Of a stretch of 64,000 nt of DNA, positions 53,960 through 62,730 are shown in pieces. This stretch comes from UBA10324 sp038326325 (GTDB taxonomy: Bacteria; Bacteroidota; Bacteroidia; Chitinophagales; UBA10324). Every line of letters begins with the position of its first letter. The first letter of the stretch is position 1. The position numbers and the translations under genes are program-made. Under the pieces are notes generated by a model. That model did no database searches. It was not told the origin of the DNA and saw only the letters and a program-made list of their open reading frames with translations. The stretch covers positions 124,001 to 188,000 of the forward strand of contig JBBQJW010000002.1 of NCBI GenBank assembly GCA_038326325.1. Direction: 5' to 3'.

Positions 53960-55765
53960 TCAAACTTGAATTCGCTGACGAATAAGCTCATCGTATTTAT
54001 GAACGGATATAATTTTTCCGTCTTTCATTTCAAAAATGCGGTCACACTTTTTTAAAGTAGTGTAACGGTGAGCAATCATTAACATTGTTTTTCTTTCGGC
54101 AAATAAATTATTGATGGTTTCAATAATTTCATTTTCTGTTTCGTTATCAAGTGCACTGGTTGCCTCGTCGAACAAAATAATTTCAGAGTTGTGATACAAA
54201 GCACGGGCAATGGCAATTCGTTGTTTTTGTCCGCCTGAAAGTTTACCGCCTTTTTCCCCAACTATGGAATGAATTCCTTCGGGTAAACTTTTAATAAAAC
54301 TAGCTAACGAAGCTTTTTCAATTGAATCCCAAACTTTTTTTTCATCAATTAATTCTTTGTCTATTCCAAAGGCAATATTTTCGGCTAAAGAGGTGTCAAG
54401 CAAATAGTAATCTTGTCTAACATACCCAATTAACTGTCTCCATCCATCAACTTCAGAAGGCTGTAACAGTCTGCCATCAATTAAAAATTCGCCATTGGTT
54501 TCTTGAAGCAGACGAAGTAAAATGTTGAACAAAGTGGTTTTACCTGAACCTGAAGTTCCAATGAATCCAACAATTTCTCCTTTTTTTATTTCAAAAGAAA
54601 CATCGTTAAGTGCTTTTGAATTCATCCCTTTATAACTAAAACTGATATTCTTAAAGGCAATATTTTTATCAAATCGAGTGGGTAAAACTTCCGCTTCATC
54701 TTTGCTTAATATTGATTTTAAAAAGGAAGAATCGAAAGGAAGACCATTTAAGGTATCAAAAACATATAGTGTTGATTTTAGTCTTACCAACGCCACAAAA
54801 ATTCTATTTAATGACGGTAACATTCTATAAGCGGCTGTCGCAAAAATTGTAAGAAAACCAATAAGGTATGAATTGGTTCGATCAAGAAAAATAGAATAAG
54901 AAAATATAATAACAATTCCGGCTACTGCAGCGGTTTCAAAAAACCGAGCGGGTGCAATTTCAATAACCGAGAGTTTTGCATAAATATTATACAGGTCTTT
55001 TTGTTTTGCGAAAAACTTTTTAAGAAAATACTTTACCTTATTTGACAGAACAGCATCTGTGTAACCATGAATATTCTGGTATAAATATTTATACTTTATA
55101 CTCCTGACTTCTAATTTCTGATTCCCCAACACAGAAGATCGTTTTCTTATTAGCCGATAGAAAAAAACTGAAACAGGAACCATTAATACACTTAAGAGCA
55201 GAAGAAGTTTAATATCAATAAAGGCGATACTGACTATAATCAACAGAAGCACAATAACCTCAGAAAACATACTTAAAAGTGGAAGCATAATTCCGGATGT
55301 AAAATCAAGTGGAATTAAATCTATCTCATTTGCTGAAGCACTGCTATTAATATCTTTAAGAGTTGAAAAATCTGTTTTGTAAAACAAACTGAATTTTCTT
55401 TCCGATAAATTATTAGCCAAATCAAATGAATAAATCGTTTGTAAATAAGAAAGAAAAACAGCTATTACATTTTTAAAAATGAAAAGAATAAAAACAGTCC
55501 AGACTGTAAATAACAAGAAATGTTGAGGTGAAGAAAAATTAAACAGAATGAAAAAATAATTCAAATACTTATTTGTGTAAACGACTGAAATATTTGACGC
55601 CATATAAATAACAGGAAGGATAGCAGCTAAACCAAAAAAATCTAAAAGCCCAATAGTAAAAGTTGAAAAAATAATTAAAATTGATCTTCTTCTGAAAGCC
55701 GGTGTTAGTAGGCGATACGAATCTGCAATTGTTTTATAAATCATATTGTTTTTCAACCAATACAT
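53960..55765 (-). CDS. ABC exporter, fused membrane and ATPase domains (PglK/MsbA-like)
   Basis: A 601-residue half-transporter with six membrane segments (about 30-330) and an ATPase domain (about 370-595; Walker A GTSGSGKTT, signature LSGGQKQRIAIARA, Walker B ILFDEATSALD, H-loop MIAHRYTT). Its order and the phrase KKGEIVGFIGTSGSGKTTLFN resemble flippases of lipid-linked glycans such as PglK. The start ATG shares a base with the hldA stop (TGATG), so the two are translationally coupled; this suggests transport of a heptose-containing glycan or LPS part. The gene is AT rich and holds only one TGTWACA word. Confidence 0.9.
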   Translation of the reverse strand: MYWLKNNMIYKTIADSYRLLTPAFRRRSILIIFSTFTIGLLDFFGLAAILPVIYMASNISVVYTNKYLNYFFILFNFSSPQHFLLFTVWTVFILFIFKNVIAVFLSYLQTIYSFDLANNLSERKFSLFYKTDFSTLKDINSSASANEIDLIPLDFTSGIMLPLLSMFSEVIVLLLIIVSIAFIDIKLLLLLSVLMVPVSVFFYRLIRKRSSVLGNQKLEVRSIKYKYLYQNIHGYTDAVLSNKVKYFLKKFFAKQKDLYNIYAKLSVIEIAPARFFETAAVAGIVIIFSYSIFLDRTNSYLIGFLTIFATAAYRMLPSLNRIFVALVRLKSTLYVFDTLNGLPFDSSFLKSILSKDEAEVLPTRFDKNIAFKNISFSYKGMNSKALNDVSFEIKKGEIVGFIGTSGSGKTTLFNILLRLLQETNGEFLIDGRLLQPSEVDGWRQLIGYVRQDYYLLDTSLAENIAFGIDKELIDEKKVWDSIEKASLASFIKSLPEGIHSIVGEKGGKLSGGQKQRIAIARALYHNSEIILFDEATSALDNETENEIIETINNLFAERKTMLMIAHRYTTLKKCDRIFEMKDGKIISVHKYDELIRQRIQV

Positions 55766-56742
55766 CAGTAAGTTATTTCTTTAATTAAATGATTTTTATC
55801 TATTGAAACTACACCTGGTTTTTCGCAAACCATTCCTCCCGCGAGATTTGCTAAGTAAGCTGCATCTGTAACAGTTGCACCCGATGAAATAGCTGCAGCC
55901 ATCACAGCAATCACTGTATCACCTGCGCCACTTACATCCGAAACATTTCTGATTTGTGCAGGTATGATTTTTCCTTTTGTTCCATCATGAATGTAAGCGC
56001 CTTGTTCTCCAAGAGTAATGAGCGTATTTTTATGTTGAAGATTTATTTTCAACTCCTTATGAACCGCGTTCAGTTCTGATAATGAAGTACCGAAGTGAGT
56101 GCCTAATGCTTCTCTTGCTTCTCTAAGATTGGGTTTGAAAACTGTTGCGCCAGTGTAACAGAAAAAATTCTTTTTTTTCGGGTCAACTAATACTGGTATC
56201 TTTTTCGACTCAAATAAATTCATCAACACTTCAATCAAGGATTCGGTTAAAACTCCTTTATTGTAATCTTCAATAATCACTGCATCAATTTTTTTTGAAT
56301 TGATTTCTTTTACAATGATTGAAAAAAACTGATCGCCTTCGTTATCTGAAATATCATTCTGTTGTTCTTCATCAAATCGAATCATCTGATGATTCTTGCT
56401 CAGCACTCTTGTCTTGCAAGTGGTGATTCTGTTTTTTGTTTGAAGAATCTTTTCTGAATCAATTTCTACATTCTTTAATAACTCAATTAACTTTTTCCCA
56501 TCCGCATCTTTTCCAATCACAGAAAAAAGCACAGGTGTTACACCTAATGATTTTAAATTCAAAGCAACATTAGCGGCACCACCCGTACGGTCTTCTTTTT
56601 TATCCAACAACACAATCGGAACAGGAGCTTCAGGCGATATGCGTTCAACATGCCCATTTAAATAGCGGTCTAGCATTACATCGCCTATGACTGCAATGCG
56701 CAATGCTGAAAACTTCTTTACAATTTTTTCTAAATGATTCAT
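55765..56742 (-). CDS. hldA: D-glycero-beta-D-manno-heptose-7-phosphate kinase (HldA/RfaE1-like, PfkB family)
   Basis: A 325-residue PfkB kinase. The N terminus IAVIGDVMLDRYLNGHVERISPEAPVPIV is the hallmark of the heptose kinase domain of HldE; GGAANVALNLKSLG follows, and VSGAGDTVIAVMAAA carries the catalytic aspartate of the ribokinase fold. The adenylyltransferase half of HldE is absent, so this is the single-domain HldA/RfaE1 form. It acts in ADP-heptose synthesis for the LPS core. It overlaps the ABC exporter gene by one base. Confidence 0.87.
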   Translation of the reverse strand: MNHLEKIVKKFSALRIAVIGDVMLDRYLNGHVERISPEAPVPIVLLDKKEDRTGGAANVALNLKSLGVTPVLFSVIGKDADGKKLIELLKNVEIDSEKILQTKNRITTCKTRVLSKNHQMIRFDEEQQNDISDNEGDQFFSIIVKEINSKKIDAVIIEDYNKGVLTESLIEVLMNLFESKKIPVLVDPKKKNFFCYTGATVFKPNLREAREALGTHFGTSLSELNAVHKELKINLQHKNTLITLGEQGAYIHDGTKGKIIPAQIRNVSDVSGAGDTVIAVMAAAISSGATVTDAAYLANLAGGMVCEKPGVVSIDKNHLIKEITY

Positions 56743-56820
56743 TGGGAGTTCGGGCGAAAATACTGAATCACAATTGAAGTCAAGAGAACGAATACGAAAG
56801 TTTTGTTCTCAATATGTATA

Positions 56821-58014
56821 TTAGGAAAGTAGTTCTAGTGTTGATTTAATCCGCTCGATTGCCTTTACTAATTTATCATCTGAAGTAGCGTATGAAATGC
56901 GAACACAATTTTCATTTCCGAAGGCACTACCTGTTACGATCGAAACATTTCCTTCATACAACAAAAACATACAGAGGTCATCGGCATTCTTTATTTCATA
57001 TTGTTTGTACTTCTTTCCAAAATAAAAACTCAGATCAGGAAAAAAGTAAAATGCACCATCAGGATGATTTGATTTTACTCCCGGAATAGTATTCAGTAAT
57101 TCACGAACCAACTCTCTTCGGCGATTAAAAGCATCGCGCATTTTATAGGTTTCAACTAAACTTCCATTTAAAGCCGCAAGAGCTGCGCGTTGAGCAATGG
57201 AGTTTGTACCTGAAGTAAACTGCCCTTGAATTTTTTCACATGCTTTTGCAATTTCAAGAGGAGCGCCAATGTAACCCAATCTCCACCCTGTCATTGCATA
57301 TCCTTTTGAGCAACCATTCACAACAACAACTCTGTCTTTCAATTCTTCAAACTGTGCAATGCTTTCGTGCTTTCCAATGAAGTTGATGTATTCATAAATC
57401 TCATCGCTGATAACAATGATTTCAGGATACTTCGCTAACACTTTAGCTAATGAATGCAATTCTTCTTTCGAATAAACAGCACCTGTAGGATTGCAAGGAG
57501 AGGAGAAGATAAAAAGTTTACTTTTAGGTGTAACAGCCGATTCTAATTCTTCACCGGTCAGTTTGAATTCATTTGAAAGTTGCGTATTCACTTTCACCAA
57601 TTTACCGCCAGCCATTTTCACCATCTCACGATAGCTCACCCAGTATGGTGAAGGCACTATCACTTCTTCATCAGGATTTATTAAAGCGAGAACCGCATTC
57701 GCAATAGATTGTTTTGCTCCGGTTGATACTACAACCTGTTCCGGAGAAAATGTTAAATGATTGTCGCGACTGAATTTATCTGAAATCGCTTTTCGCAAAT
57801 CAAGAAATCCTGCAACAGGGGAATATTTTGTGAAGCCATCGTCGAGCGCCTTTTTCGCAGCATCTTTTATAAAAACAGGAGTATCAAAATCCGGTTCGCC
57901 TAAACTTAAATCAATAATATCTCTTCCTTGCGCTTTTAACTCGCGACTGAGTTTTGCCATTTGCAAAGTTTCCGATTCACTTAGTGTTGAAACTCTCTCA
58001 GCGAGATTTATCAT
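56821..58014 (-). CDS. aspC: Class I aspartate aminotransferase
   Basis: A 397-residue PLP aminotransferase of the I-gamma/Ib type found in Bacteroidota. Features: DIIDLSLGEPDFDTP, SPVAGFLDLRKAI, SSPCNPTGAVYSKEEL (Asn that binds PLP), VISDEIYEYI (Asp/Tyr), NGCSKGYAMTGWRLGY with Schiff-base lysine at about 236, and a C-terminal Arg that binds the substrate carboxylate (ENCVRISYAT). Transfers amino groups between aspartate and 2-oxoglutarate. It lies 78 bp upstream of hldA on the same strand. Confidence 0.9.
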   Translation of the reverse strand: MINLAERVSTLSESETLQMAKLSRELKAQGRDIIDLSLGEPDFDTPVFIKDAAKKALDDGFTKYSPVAGFLDLRKAISDKFSRDNHLTFSPEQVVVSTGAKQSIANAVLALINPDEEVIVPSPYWVSYREMVKMAGGKLVKVNTQLSNEFKLTGEELESAVTPKSKLFIFSSPCNPTGAVYSKEELHSLAKVLAKYPEIIVISDEIYEYINFIGKHESIAQFEELKDRVVVVNGCSKGYAMTGWRLGYIGAPLEIAKACEKIQGQFTSGTNSIAQRAALAALNGSLVETYKMRDAFNRRRELVRELLNTIPGVKSNHPDGAFYFFPDLSFYFGKKYKQYEIKNADDLCMFLLYEGNVSIVTGSAFGNENCVRISYATSDDKLVKAIERIKSTLELLS

Positions 58015-58147
58015 TCAATGATTTTTCAGTTTTTTAAAAATTCATTCCTATTAAATGCTGCTGACAAAGTAGCGAAGAAGAAAGTGTGCAATTATTTGCT
58101 GATATAAATCTGTCAACTGCCAACTGTAAACTGCCTACTTGCAGTAG

Positions 58148-58221
58148 TAGCGAGAGAGAGACTTGAACTCTCGACCTCGGCATTATGAGTGCCGCGCTCT
58201 AGCCAGCTGAGCTACCTCGCC
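58148..58221 (-). tRNA. tRNA-Met (anticodon CAT)
   Basis: On the minus strand a full cloverleaf folds: acceptor GGCGAGG with TCTCGCT (G-U pairs at both ends), D arm GCTC...GAGC, anticodon stem CGGCA/TGCCG around loop CTCATAA (anticodon CAT), and T arm GAGAG-TTCAAGT-CTCTC. The CCA end is not encoded. The loop and D arm match elongator tRNA-Met; the lysidine-modified tRNA-Ile(CAT) cannot be fully excluded. Confidence 0.93.
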
Positions 58222-58309
58222 ATTTCCATTTCTCACACCTGTAAAAAACGAGGCGCAAATATATCAATATGCTTATCTGTCACAAGTAAGTCAAAGATTA
58301 TTTCGGGCA

Positions 58310-58343
58310 AAAAAAAGCTCCCGCAAATTTTATTTACGGGAGC
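58310..58343 (-). terminator. Terminator of the rpsF-rpsR-rplI operon
   Basis: On the minus strand the stem GCTCCCG/CGGGAGC (58337-58343 and 58317-58323) is followed by a run of seven T residues, 17 bp after the rplI stop codon. Confidence 0.9.
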
Positions 58344-58360
58344 AATTCTTTTTACCAAAA

Positions 58361-58807
58361 TTATTCGGCTATCACTTCAAAGTTAACTGTAACACTTACA
58401 TCCTTATGTAAATCAATATTTGCAGTGTAAGTACCTACTGTTTTCACTTCTTCAGAAATAGTGATTTTCTTTCTGTCAATGTTAATGTTCTTCTGTGCTT
58501 TAATCGAAGCAGCTAATTGGTGAGTGGTAACAGTACCAAACAATTTTCCACTGGTTCCTGCTTTCACGCCCACTTTAAATATGGTGCTCTTAAGAGTATC
58601 AACATACTTGTTAATTTCCTTAAGCATCTTTTCTTCGCGGCGACCTTCTTGTTTTTGTTTCTCTTCAAAGTCCTTTCTTGCAGAACCCGAAGCCACAACT
58701 CCAAGGCGCTGAGGAATTAAAAAGTTGCGACCATAACCTGGTTTCACTTTTACTAATTCACCCTCTTTACCGAGTTTGTTTACATCCTGTGTGAGTATAA
58801 TTTCCAT
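58361..58807 (-). CDS. rplI: 50S ribosomal protein bL9
   Basis: A 148-residue bL9. The N-terminal domain MEIILTQDVNKLGKEGELVKVKPGYGRNFLIPQRLGV carries the rRNA-binding signature; a long connecting helix (about 45-75) and the C-terminal domain (KLFGTVTTHQLAASI, DLHKDVSVTVNFEVIAE) follow. Last gene of the rpsF-rpsR-rplI operon, 9 bp after rpsR. Confidence 0.97.
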   Translation of the reverse strand: MEIILTQDVNKLGKEGELVKVKPGYGRNFLIPQRLGVVASGSARKDFEEKQKQEGRREEKMLKEINKYVDTLKSTIFKVGVKAGTSGKLFGTVTTHQLAASIKAQKNINIDRKKITISEEVKTVGTYTANIDLHKDVSVTVNFEVIAE

Positions 58808-58816
58808 GGTCGTAGG

Positions 58817-59095
58817 CTATTTAAAAAGATCAGTTACATAAGGCAACAAGGCAAGCTGACGGGCGCGTTTAATCGCCTGAGTCACTTTGCGCTGATACTT
58901 CAAACTGTTTCCGGTGAGACGGCGAGGAAGAATTTTCCCCTGCTCGTTTAAAAAGTTCATCAAAAATTCGGTCTCCTTGTAGTCAATGTATTTTATACCG
59001 TACTTCTTAAAGCGACAGTATTTTTTCGGACGAACAAGTTGCTTTTGCGTGGTAAGATATTTAATATCTTTTCCTTTTGCTTTTGGGAATGCCAT
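58817..59095 (-). CDS. rpsR: 30S ribosomal protein bS18
   Basis: A 92-residue bS18 with KYCRFKKYGIKYIDYKETEFLMNFLNEQGKILPRRLTGN (split in practice by the family signature around RRLTGN) and the basic C-terminal helix QRKVTQAIKRARQLALLPY. It binds S6 in the 30S platform. It starts 3 bp after the rpsF stop. Confidence 0.97.
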   Translation of the reverse strand: MAFPKAKGKDIKYLTTQKQLVRPKKYCRFKKYGIKYIDYKETEFLMNFLNEQGKILPRRLTGNSLKYQRKVTQAIKRARQLALLPYVTDLFK

Positions 59096-59098
59096 GTT

Positions 59099-59479
59099 TT
59101 AGCCGATGGTTTGGGTTTGTGATTCAGTTCTGTTCTTTCTCTCTTTTCCAACCAGGCCTGCTCTGCGCTTATCGTTGTACTCAATGCCGTACTTATCCAA
59201 AGCAGTGGTTAAAAAACGCAAAATGTTTTCATCGCGCTTGTATTCCACTTCTAATTTGGCAATCGCCTGAGTATCTACCTTAAACTCAATAATGTAGTAG
59301 ATGCCATTCGACTTAGCCATGATAGGATAAGCTAACTGCTTAAGTCCCCAATTGCGCTCCTCGACGATTGTAGCGTCATGGTCCTGGAGGAGTTTCTTGT
59401 ACTTTTTAACCGCTTTGTTCACATCATCTTCACTGAGAATCGGCGAAAAAATGATGACGGTTTCGTAGTTGTTAATCAT
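59099..59479 (-). CDS. rpsF: 30S ribosomal protein bS6
   Basis: A 126-residue bS6 with the ferredoxin-like fold: MINNYETVIIFSPILSEDDV, WGLKQLAYPIMAKSNGIYYI and a basic C-terminal extension (RRAGLVGKERKNRTESQ). First gene of the rpsF-rpsR-rplI operon. Its promoter must lie in the 438 bp upstream, but I cannot pick it out. Confidence 0.96.
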   Translation of the reverse strand: MINNYETVIIFSPILSEDDVNKAVKKYKKLLQDHDATIVEERNWGLKQLAYPIMAKSNGIYYIIEFKVDTQAIAKLEVEYKRDENILRFLTTALDKYGIEYNDKRRAGLVGKERKNRTESQTQTIG

Positions 59480-59598
59480 GAATTTATGGGTATGATTTTT
59501 TTAGGGGACGGCAAAGATATACAAACACGCAAAACCGCCAACTGTTGAAGATATTTTCTTTTAGAATTATTAACTCTCAAAACTATTATGTCGAACTA

Positions 59599-59730
59599 TT
59601 TGGGCGCGTCACCATTTTTTTTGATTACAAAAAATGCTGTCATGCTTTTCGTTTCAATCTTTTTTTGAGATACAAAAAAAGGATTTACACTCCAATCATT
59701 CACGCAAGCACCGCTGTTCCGCCATTGTAG
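59599..59730. repeat. Interspersed intergenic element resembling a common Bacteroidota repeat
   Basis: The region runs from TTTGGGCGCGTCACC to CACGCAAGCACCGCTG and TTCCGCCATTGTAG. I recall both end phrases recurring together between genes in many Bacteroidota genomes, usually with a different AT-rich or hairpin middle. Here the middle is T-rich and contains CTTTTTTTG/CAAAAAAAG inverted repeats. It is non-coding. The remainder of the 438-bp region 59480-59917 holds two TGTTACAC words and remnant-like sequence. Confidence 0.4.
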
Positions 59731-59917
59731 GTGTTACACACTTTCATTTCATAATACGACCGCGTCCTTATGAGGTATTTTCACCTACAAGCAAAAGCAA
59801 TTAATGGAAACTGGCTGTTACACCTGAAGAATACAAATACACAACTTTCAAATTTTATGAGACAGGAAATGATGATTGGAAATTTCTCGCTAACTATGCA
59901 GACCACTATTACAACTG

Positions 59918-60115
59918 ATGTACTTCTTTGACTTTACAATAGCTAATTTACCCGCTGGAGAAAACACCAAGCAAGGGCGAGCTAATGTTAATTTTGCAAG
60001 AGCAGAAAAGAGGAACACCAACAAGAACGGAAAATATGTTTCTGGTGTTTATTTTATAAAAATTGAATTGAACAGAGTTTCTTATGAGAATTATAAATTA
60101 GTAGTTATAAAATAG
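59918..60115 (+). pseudogene. Remnant of a T9SS sorting domain
   Basis: A 65-residue frame whose last 27 residues (KYVSGVYFIKIELNRVSYEN, YKLVVIK) have the end pattern of a type A sorting domain (SGVYFIKI...KLVVIK). The preceding residues (NTKQGRANVNFARAEKRNTNK) do not continue the domain in this frame, and no exported protein precedes it. It is probably the decayed 3' end of a lost surface protein gene, ending 5 bp before an intact one. Confidence 0.55.
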
Positions 60116-60120
60116 ATCTG

Positions 60121-61695
60121 GTGAAAAGGATAGGAATTTTTTCATTTTTCTTATTTTCAACTTGCAGCTTTTGTTTAGCACAAAACGAAGCAAATTGGTG
60201 GTATTTTGGTGATTCCTGTGGACTACATTTTTCTACTGGAAATCCGCAATGCTTGATGGATGGGCATTTATCCTCACTTAATGGATGCGCCTCAATCTCA
60301 GATTCTAATGGTAATTTGCTTTTTTATTCAAACGGATACAAAGTTTGGAATAGAAATCATGAAGTAATGAGTAATAGTGATAGCTTGTTCAACTATTCAA
60401 TTACTACTAACTACCATGATATTGCGCTTTATTGGGGTTCTCCTTCTAATAGCGGGATATTGATATTAACCATTAATGGACACTATTTTCTAATCCACAA
60501 TAATACTTTAGCACAATATGACATTTTGGGTTTTGATACAATATTTAAAGGAATTTATGTCTCAGAAATTGATATGTCGCAAGCGAGTGGATTGGGAGAT
60601 GTCGTTTCATTTAAAAAATTATATTCTTATCCAACTAATAGTGTCGGAGGTCTTTTGTCAGAATCTATTGGAGCTGTCAGGCATGGCAATGGTAGAGATT
60701 GGTGGTTAAATGGCCACCAAATTGACCCTGATTCTACTAACAGATTTTATGAGTTTCTTATAACTTCAGACAGCATATTTGGTCCATTTTATCAGGATAT
60801 TGGAAACAAAAATTATTGGAGTGGAGGAGGATCAAAATTTGATTTCAATAGGAATGGTAATAAATTGCTAGCTACTGAATGTCCGGGAATTGTCGATGTT
60901 TTTGATTTTAATAGATGCAGTGGACAACTAAGTAATGAAGTTGACCTGTCTGTAATAACTCAAAATGGAGGTATTGAAAACAATAGGATATATGGTGCAA
61001 GTTTTAGTCCTAGTGGTGAATTAATTTATTACAATACTTGGAAATATTTAATCCAGATACATCCCAAACTAGGTGAAACCGGGACTTACGAAAGGGATAC
61101 TATCTGGCAAAATCCAGATTTTATAAATATAAATAATTGTACCGGAGGAAGTAATAATTGTATAATAACAGGTAATGAGCAATTAGCTCCAAATGGGAAA
61201 ATATACATTGCGAGCACTAACTATTTCTTACCTGATTCAACTTATTTAGTGCCACTGACAAATTTTAATACAAATTTGAGCGTGATAAACAACCCTGATT
61301 CTATAAGCATAGCATGTGATTTTCAACCGTGGGTAATTAATCTTTGTGGTAAGAGAGATTTGCTTAGTTTACCACAAATGCTTAATTATAGTTTGAGTGC
61401 TTTAGATGGAAGTAGTTGTGATTCATTAGGATTGGGGGTAAACAATAGACAATTAGTTTCTTTAATAAACATCTATCCAAATCCTGCAAATAATGAATTA
61501 ACCATTGAAGTGCTGAATGGAATAGCCCCAAAGCAAATTGAAATTACGAATTCAAGTGGTGTAATAGTGGTGAAACTCAAACAAACAAAACCTAACCAGC
61601 AGGTAAATATTAAATCACTTGCAGGTGGATTATATTTTGTGAAGGTTTACATGAAGGATGGAAGTGTAACAGTTATGAAATTCGTTAAGAATTAA
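60121..61695 (+). CDS. Secreted beta-propeller-like protein with T9SS type A sorting domain
   Basis: A 524-residue protein with a GTG start and signal peptide (MKRIGIFSFFLFSTCSFCLAQ). The body starts NWWYFGDSCGLHFSTGNPQ and SLNGCASISDSNGNLLFYSNG, which I recognise from a Bacteroidota group of beta-propeller-like exported proteins; Cys pairs (CTGGSNNC) suggest disulfides. The C terminus (about 445-524) is a type A sorting domain (IYPNPANNELTIEV, GGLYFVKVYMKDGSVTVMKFVKN). The gene is AT rich and, except for one TGTAACA word in the sorting domain (about 61667), carries none, so it may be a later arrival. Confidence 0.8.
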   Translation: MKRIGIFSFFLFSTCSFCLAQNEANWWYFGDSCGLHFSTGNPQCLMDGHLSSLNGCASISDSNGNLLFYSNGYKVWNRNHEVMSNSDSLFNYSITTNYHDIALYWGSPSNSGILILTINGHYFLIHNNTLAQYDILGFDTIFKGIYVSEIDMSQASGLGDVVSFKKLYSYPTNSVGGLLSESIGAVRHGNGRDWWLNGHQIDPDSTNRFYEFLITSDSIFGPFYQDIGNKNYWSGGGSKFDFNRNGNKLLATECPGIVDVFDFNRCSGQLSNEVDLSVITQNGGIENNRIYGASFSPSGELIYYNTWKYLIQIHPKLGETGTYERDTIWQNPDFININNCTGGSNNCIITGNEQLAPNGKIYIASTNYFLPDSTYLVPLTNFNTNLSVINNPDSISIACDFQPWVINLCGKRDLLSLPQMLNYSLSALDGSSCDSLGLGVNNRQLVSLINIYPNPANNELTIEVLNGIAPKQIEITNSSGVIVVKLKQTKPNQQVNIKSLAGGLYFVKVYMKDGSVTVMKFVKN

Positions 61696-61849
61696 TCCGC
61701 TTATGGTAGTGGCTTTTATGTTTATCTGGCGCGCCTGTTCAATCACCAGTTTCTTGCTTATCATTCCTTTCATGGGCATTTGTTTTTTTAATGAAAAGGT
61801 TTTAGTTCTTTAAAGAGTGTTTTTTTTATCAGCAGAATTTATTTTTAAA

Positions 61850-61984
61850 ATAATCAGTACTTCTTCCATTATAATAAGTAATGCGACCATAACAATTTGT
61901 CTTGCCTACAGAACAAACTGTATTCATGGCATAACAGATTGTATGTAGTGCCGTACAATTTGTACCTGTTACACTCCAAATTGT
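61850..61984. repeat. Array of seven degenerate 21-bp units
   Basis: Cores recur exactly every 21 bp: ATAATCAGT (61850), ATAATAAGT (61871), ACAATTTGT (61892), ACAAACTGT (61913), ACAGATTGT (61934), ACAATTTGT (61955), CCAAATTGT (61976). On the minus strand the array reads as heptapeptides beginning Thr-x-Cys with no stop inside the array. It lies in the 430-bp gap 61696-62126, upstream of a strong terminator. Confidence 0.6.
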
Positions 61985-62040
61985 AAGTATTAAATTACCA
62001 ACTTAACTGATGCAGTTACTTTTCATGTTCATGATGGGCA

Positions 62041-62080
62041 AAACAAAACCCCTCCGATGCACCGAAGGGGTTTTGTTTTA
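62041..62080. terminator. Strong bidirectional terminator without an adjacent gene
   Basis: AAAACAAAACCCCT (62041-62054) pairs with AGGGGTTTTGTTTT around a ten-base loop. It works on both strands, yet the nearest plus-strand gene end is 346 bp away, so it may close a short untranslated transcript covering the 21-bp array. Confidence 0.8.
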
Positions 62081-62126
62081 ATTAAAATGTTAATTAATGG
62101 TTATTTTATATCGTAAAAAGAAAAGC

Positions 62127-62246
62127 ATGAAATTATTTCCGATAAAAACAAAAAAGAAAGACATATCGTCTGAATTAAAAAAGGAAATTGTTCATCTCGT
62201 CAGAAAAAATGGAGTGGAACACCTCTTGAGATTTAGCGAACCATAA
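62127..62246 (+). CDS. Possible 39-residue small protein upstream of hsp20
   Basis: ATG at 62127, TAA at 62244-62246. The product is basic (MKLFPIKTKKKDISSELKKE, then IVHLVRKNGVEHLLRFSEP), with a helical look and no signal peptide. It ends 16 bp before the hsp20 start and so would be co-transcribed with it. No known family; it could also be just a leader region. Confidence 0.35.
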   Translation: MKLFPIKTKKKDISSELKKEIVHLVRKNGVEHLLRFSEP

Positions 62247-62262
62247 AACAAAAACAAACAAC

Positions 62263-62697
62263 ATGACTTACTTAAAAGTGAATCCAAGATTTCAAGGAAC
62301 AAAATCATTTGAAAATTACTTCGAAGATTTTTTCCGCCCCAATCAAACCTTCAATAAAGAAGGAAGAAACTTTCCTCCCGTAAATGTTTCTGAAACAAAA
62401 GACAAGTACTCAATTGAATTGAGTGCCCCCGGCAGAACCAAAAGTGATTTCAACATCAACATCAATGGCAATCTGTTGGAAATTTCTTCTGAACAAAAAC
62501 AGGAAGTGAATAACGAAAATGAAAACTACACCCGTGTTGAGTTCAAACTGTCAGCATTCAGCCGCACATTCACTTTACCCGAAACGGTAAACGCTGAAAA
62601 AATCACAGCCGAATACACCGACGGTATTTTAAAACTAACGCTTCCCAAAAAAGAAGAAGCAAAATCACAAGGGCCAAAAAAAATAACGATAGCTTAA
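62263..62697 (+). CDS. Hsp20/alpha-crystallin family small heat-shock protein
   Basis: A 144-residue holdase chaperone. The N-terminal arm (1-37; FENYFEDFFRPNQTF) precedes the alpha-crystallin domain (about 38-130; PPVNVSETKDKYSIELSAPG, LEISSEQKQEV, FSRTFTLPETVNAEKITAEYTDGILKLTLPK) with the conserved A-x-x-x-n-G-x-L motif near DGILKLTLP, and a short tail with ITI. It prevents aggregation of unfolded proteins. Single gene with a clear terminator; no heat-shock element is obvious. Confidence 0.93.
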   Translation: MTYLKVNPRFQGTKSFENYFEDFFRPNQTFNKEGRNFPPVNVSETKDKYSIELSAPGRTKSDFNININGNLLEISSEQKQEVNNENENYTRVEFKLSAFSRTFTLPETVNAEKITAEYTDGILKLTLPKKEEAKSQGPKKITIA

Positions 62698-62730
62698 TTG
62701 AGGGATTAGGTTTTGGTTTAGGTTGGAAAT

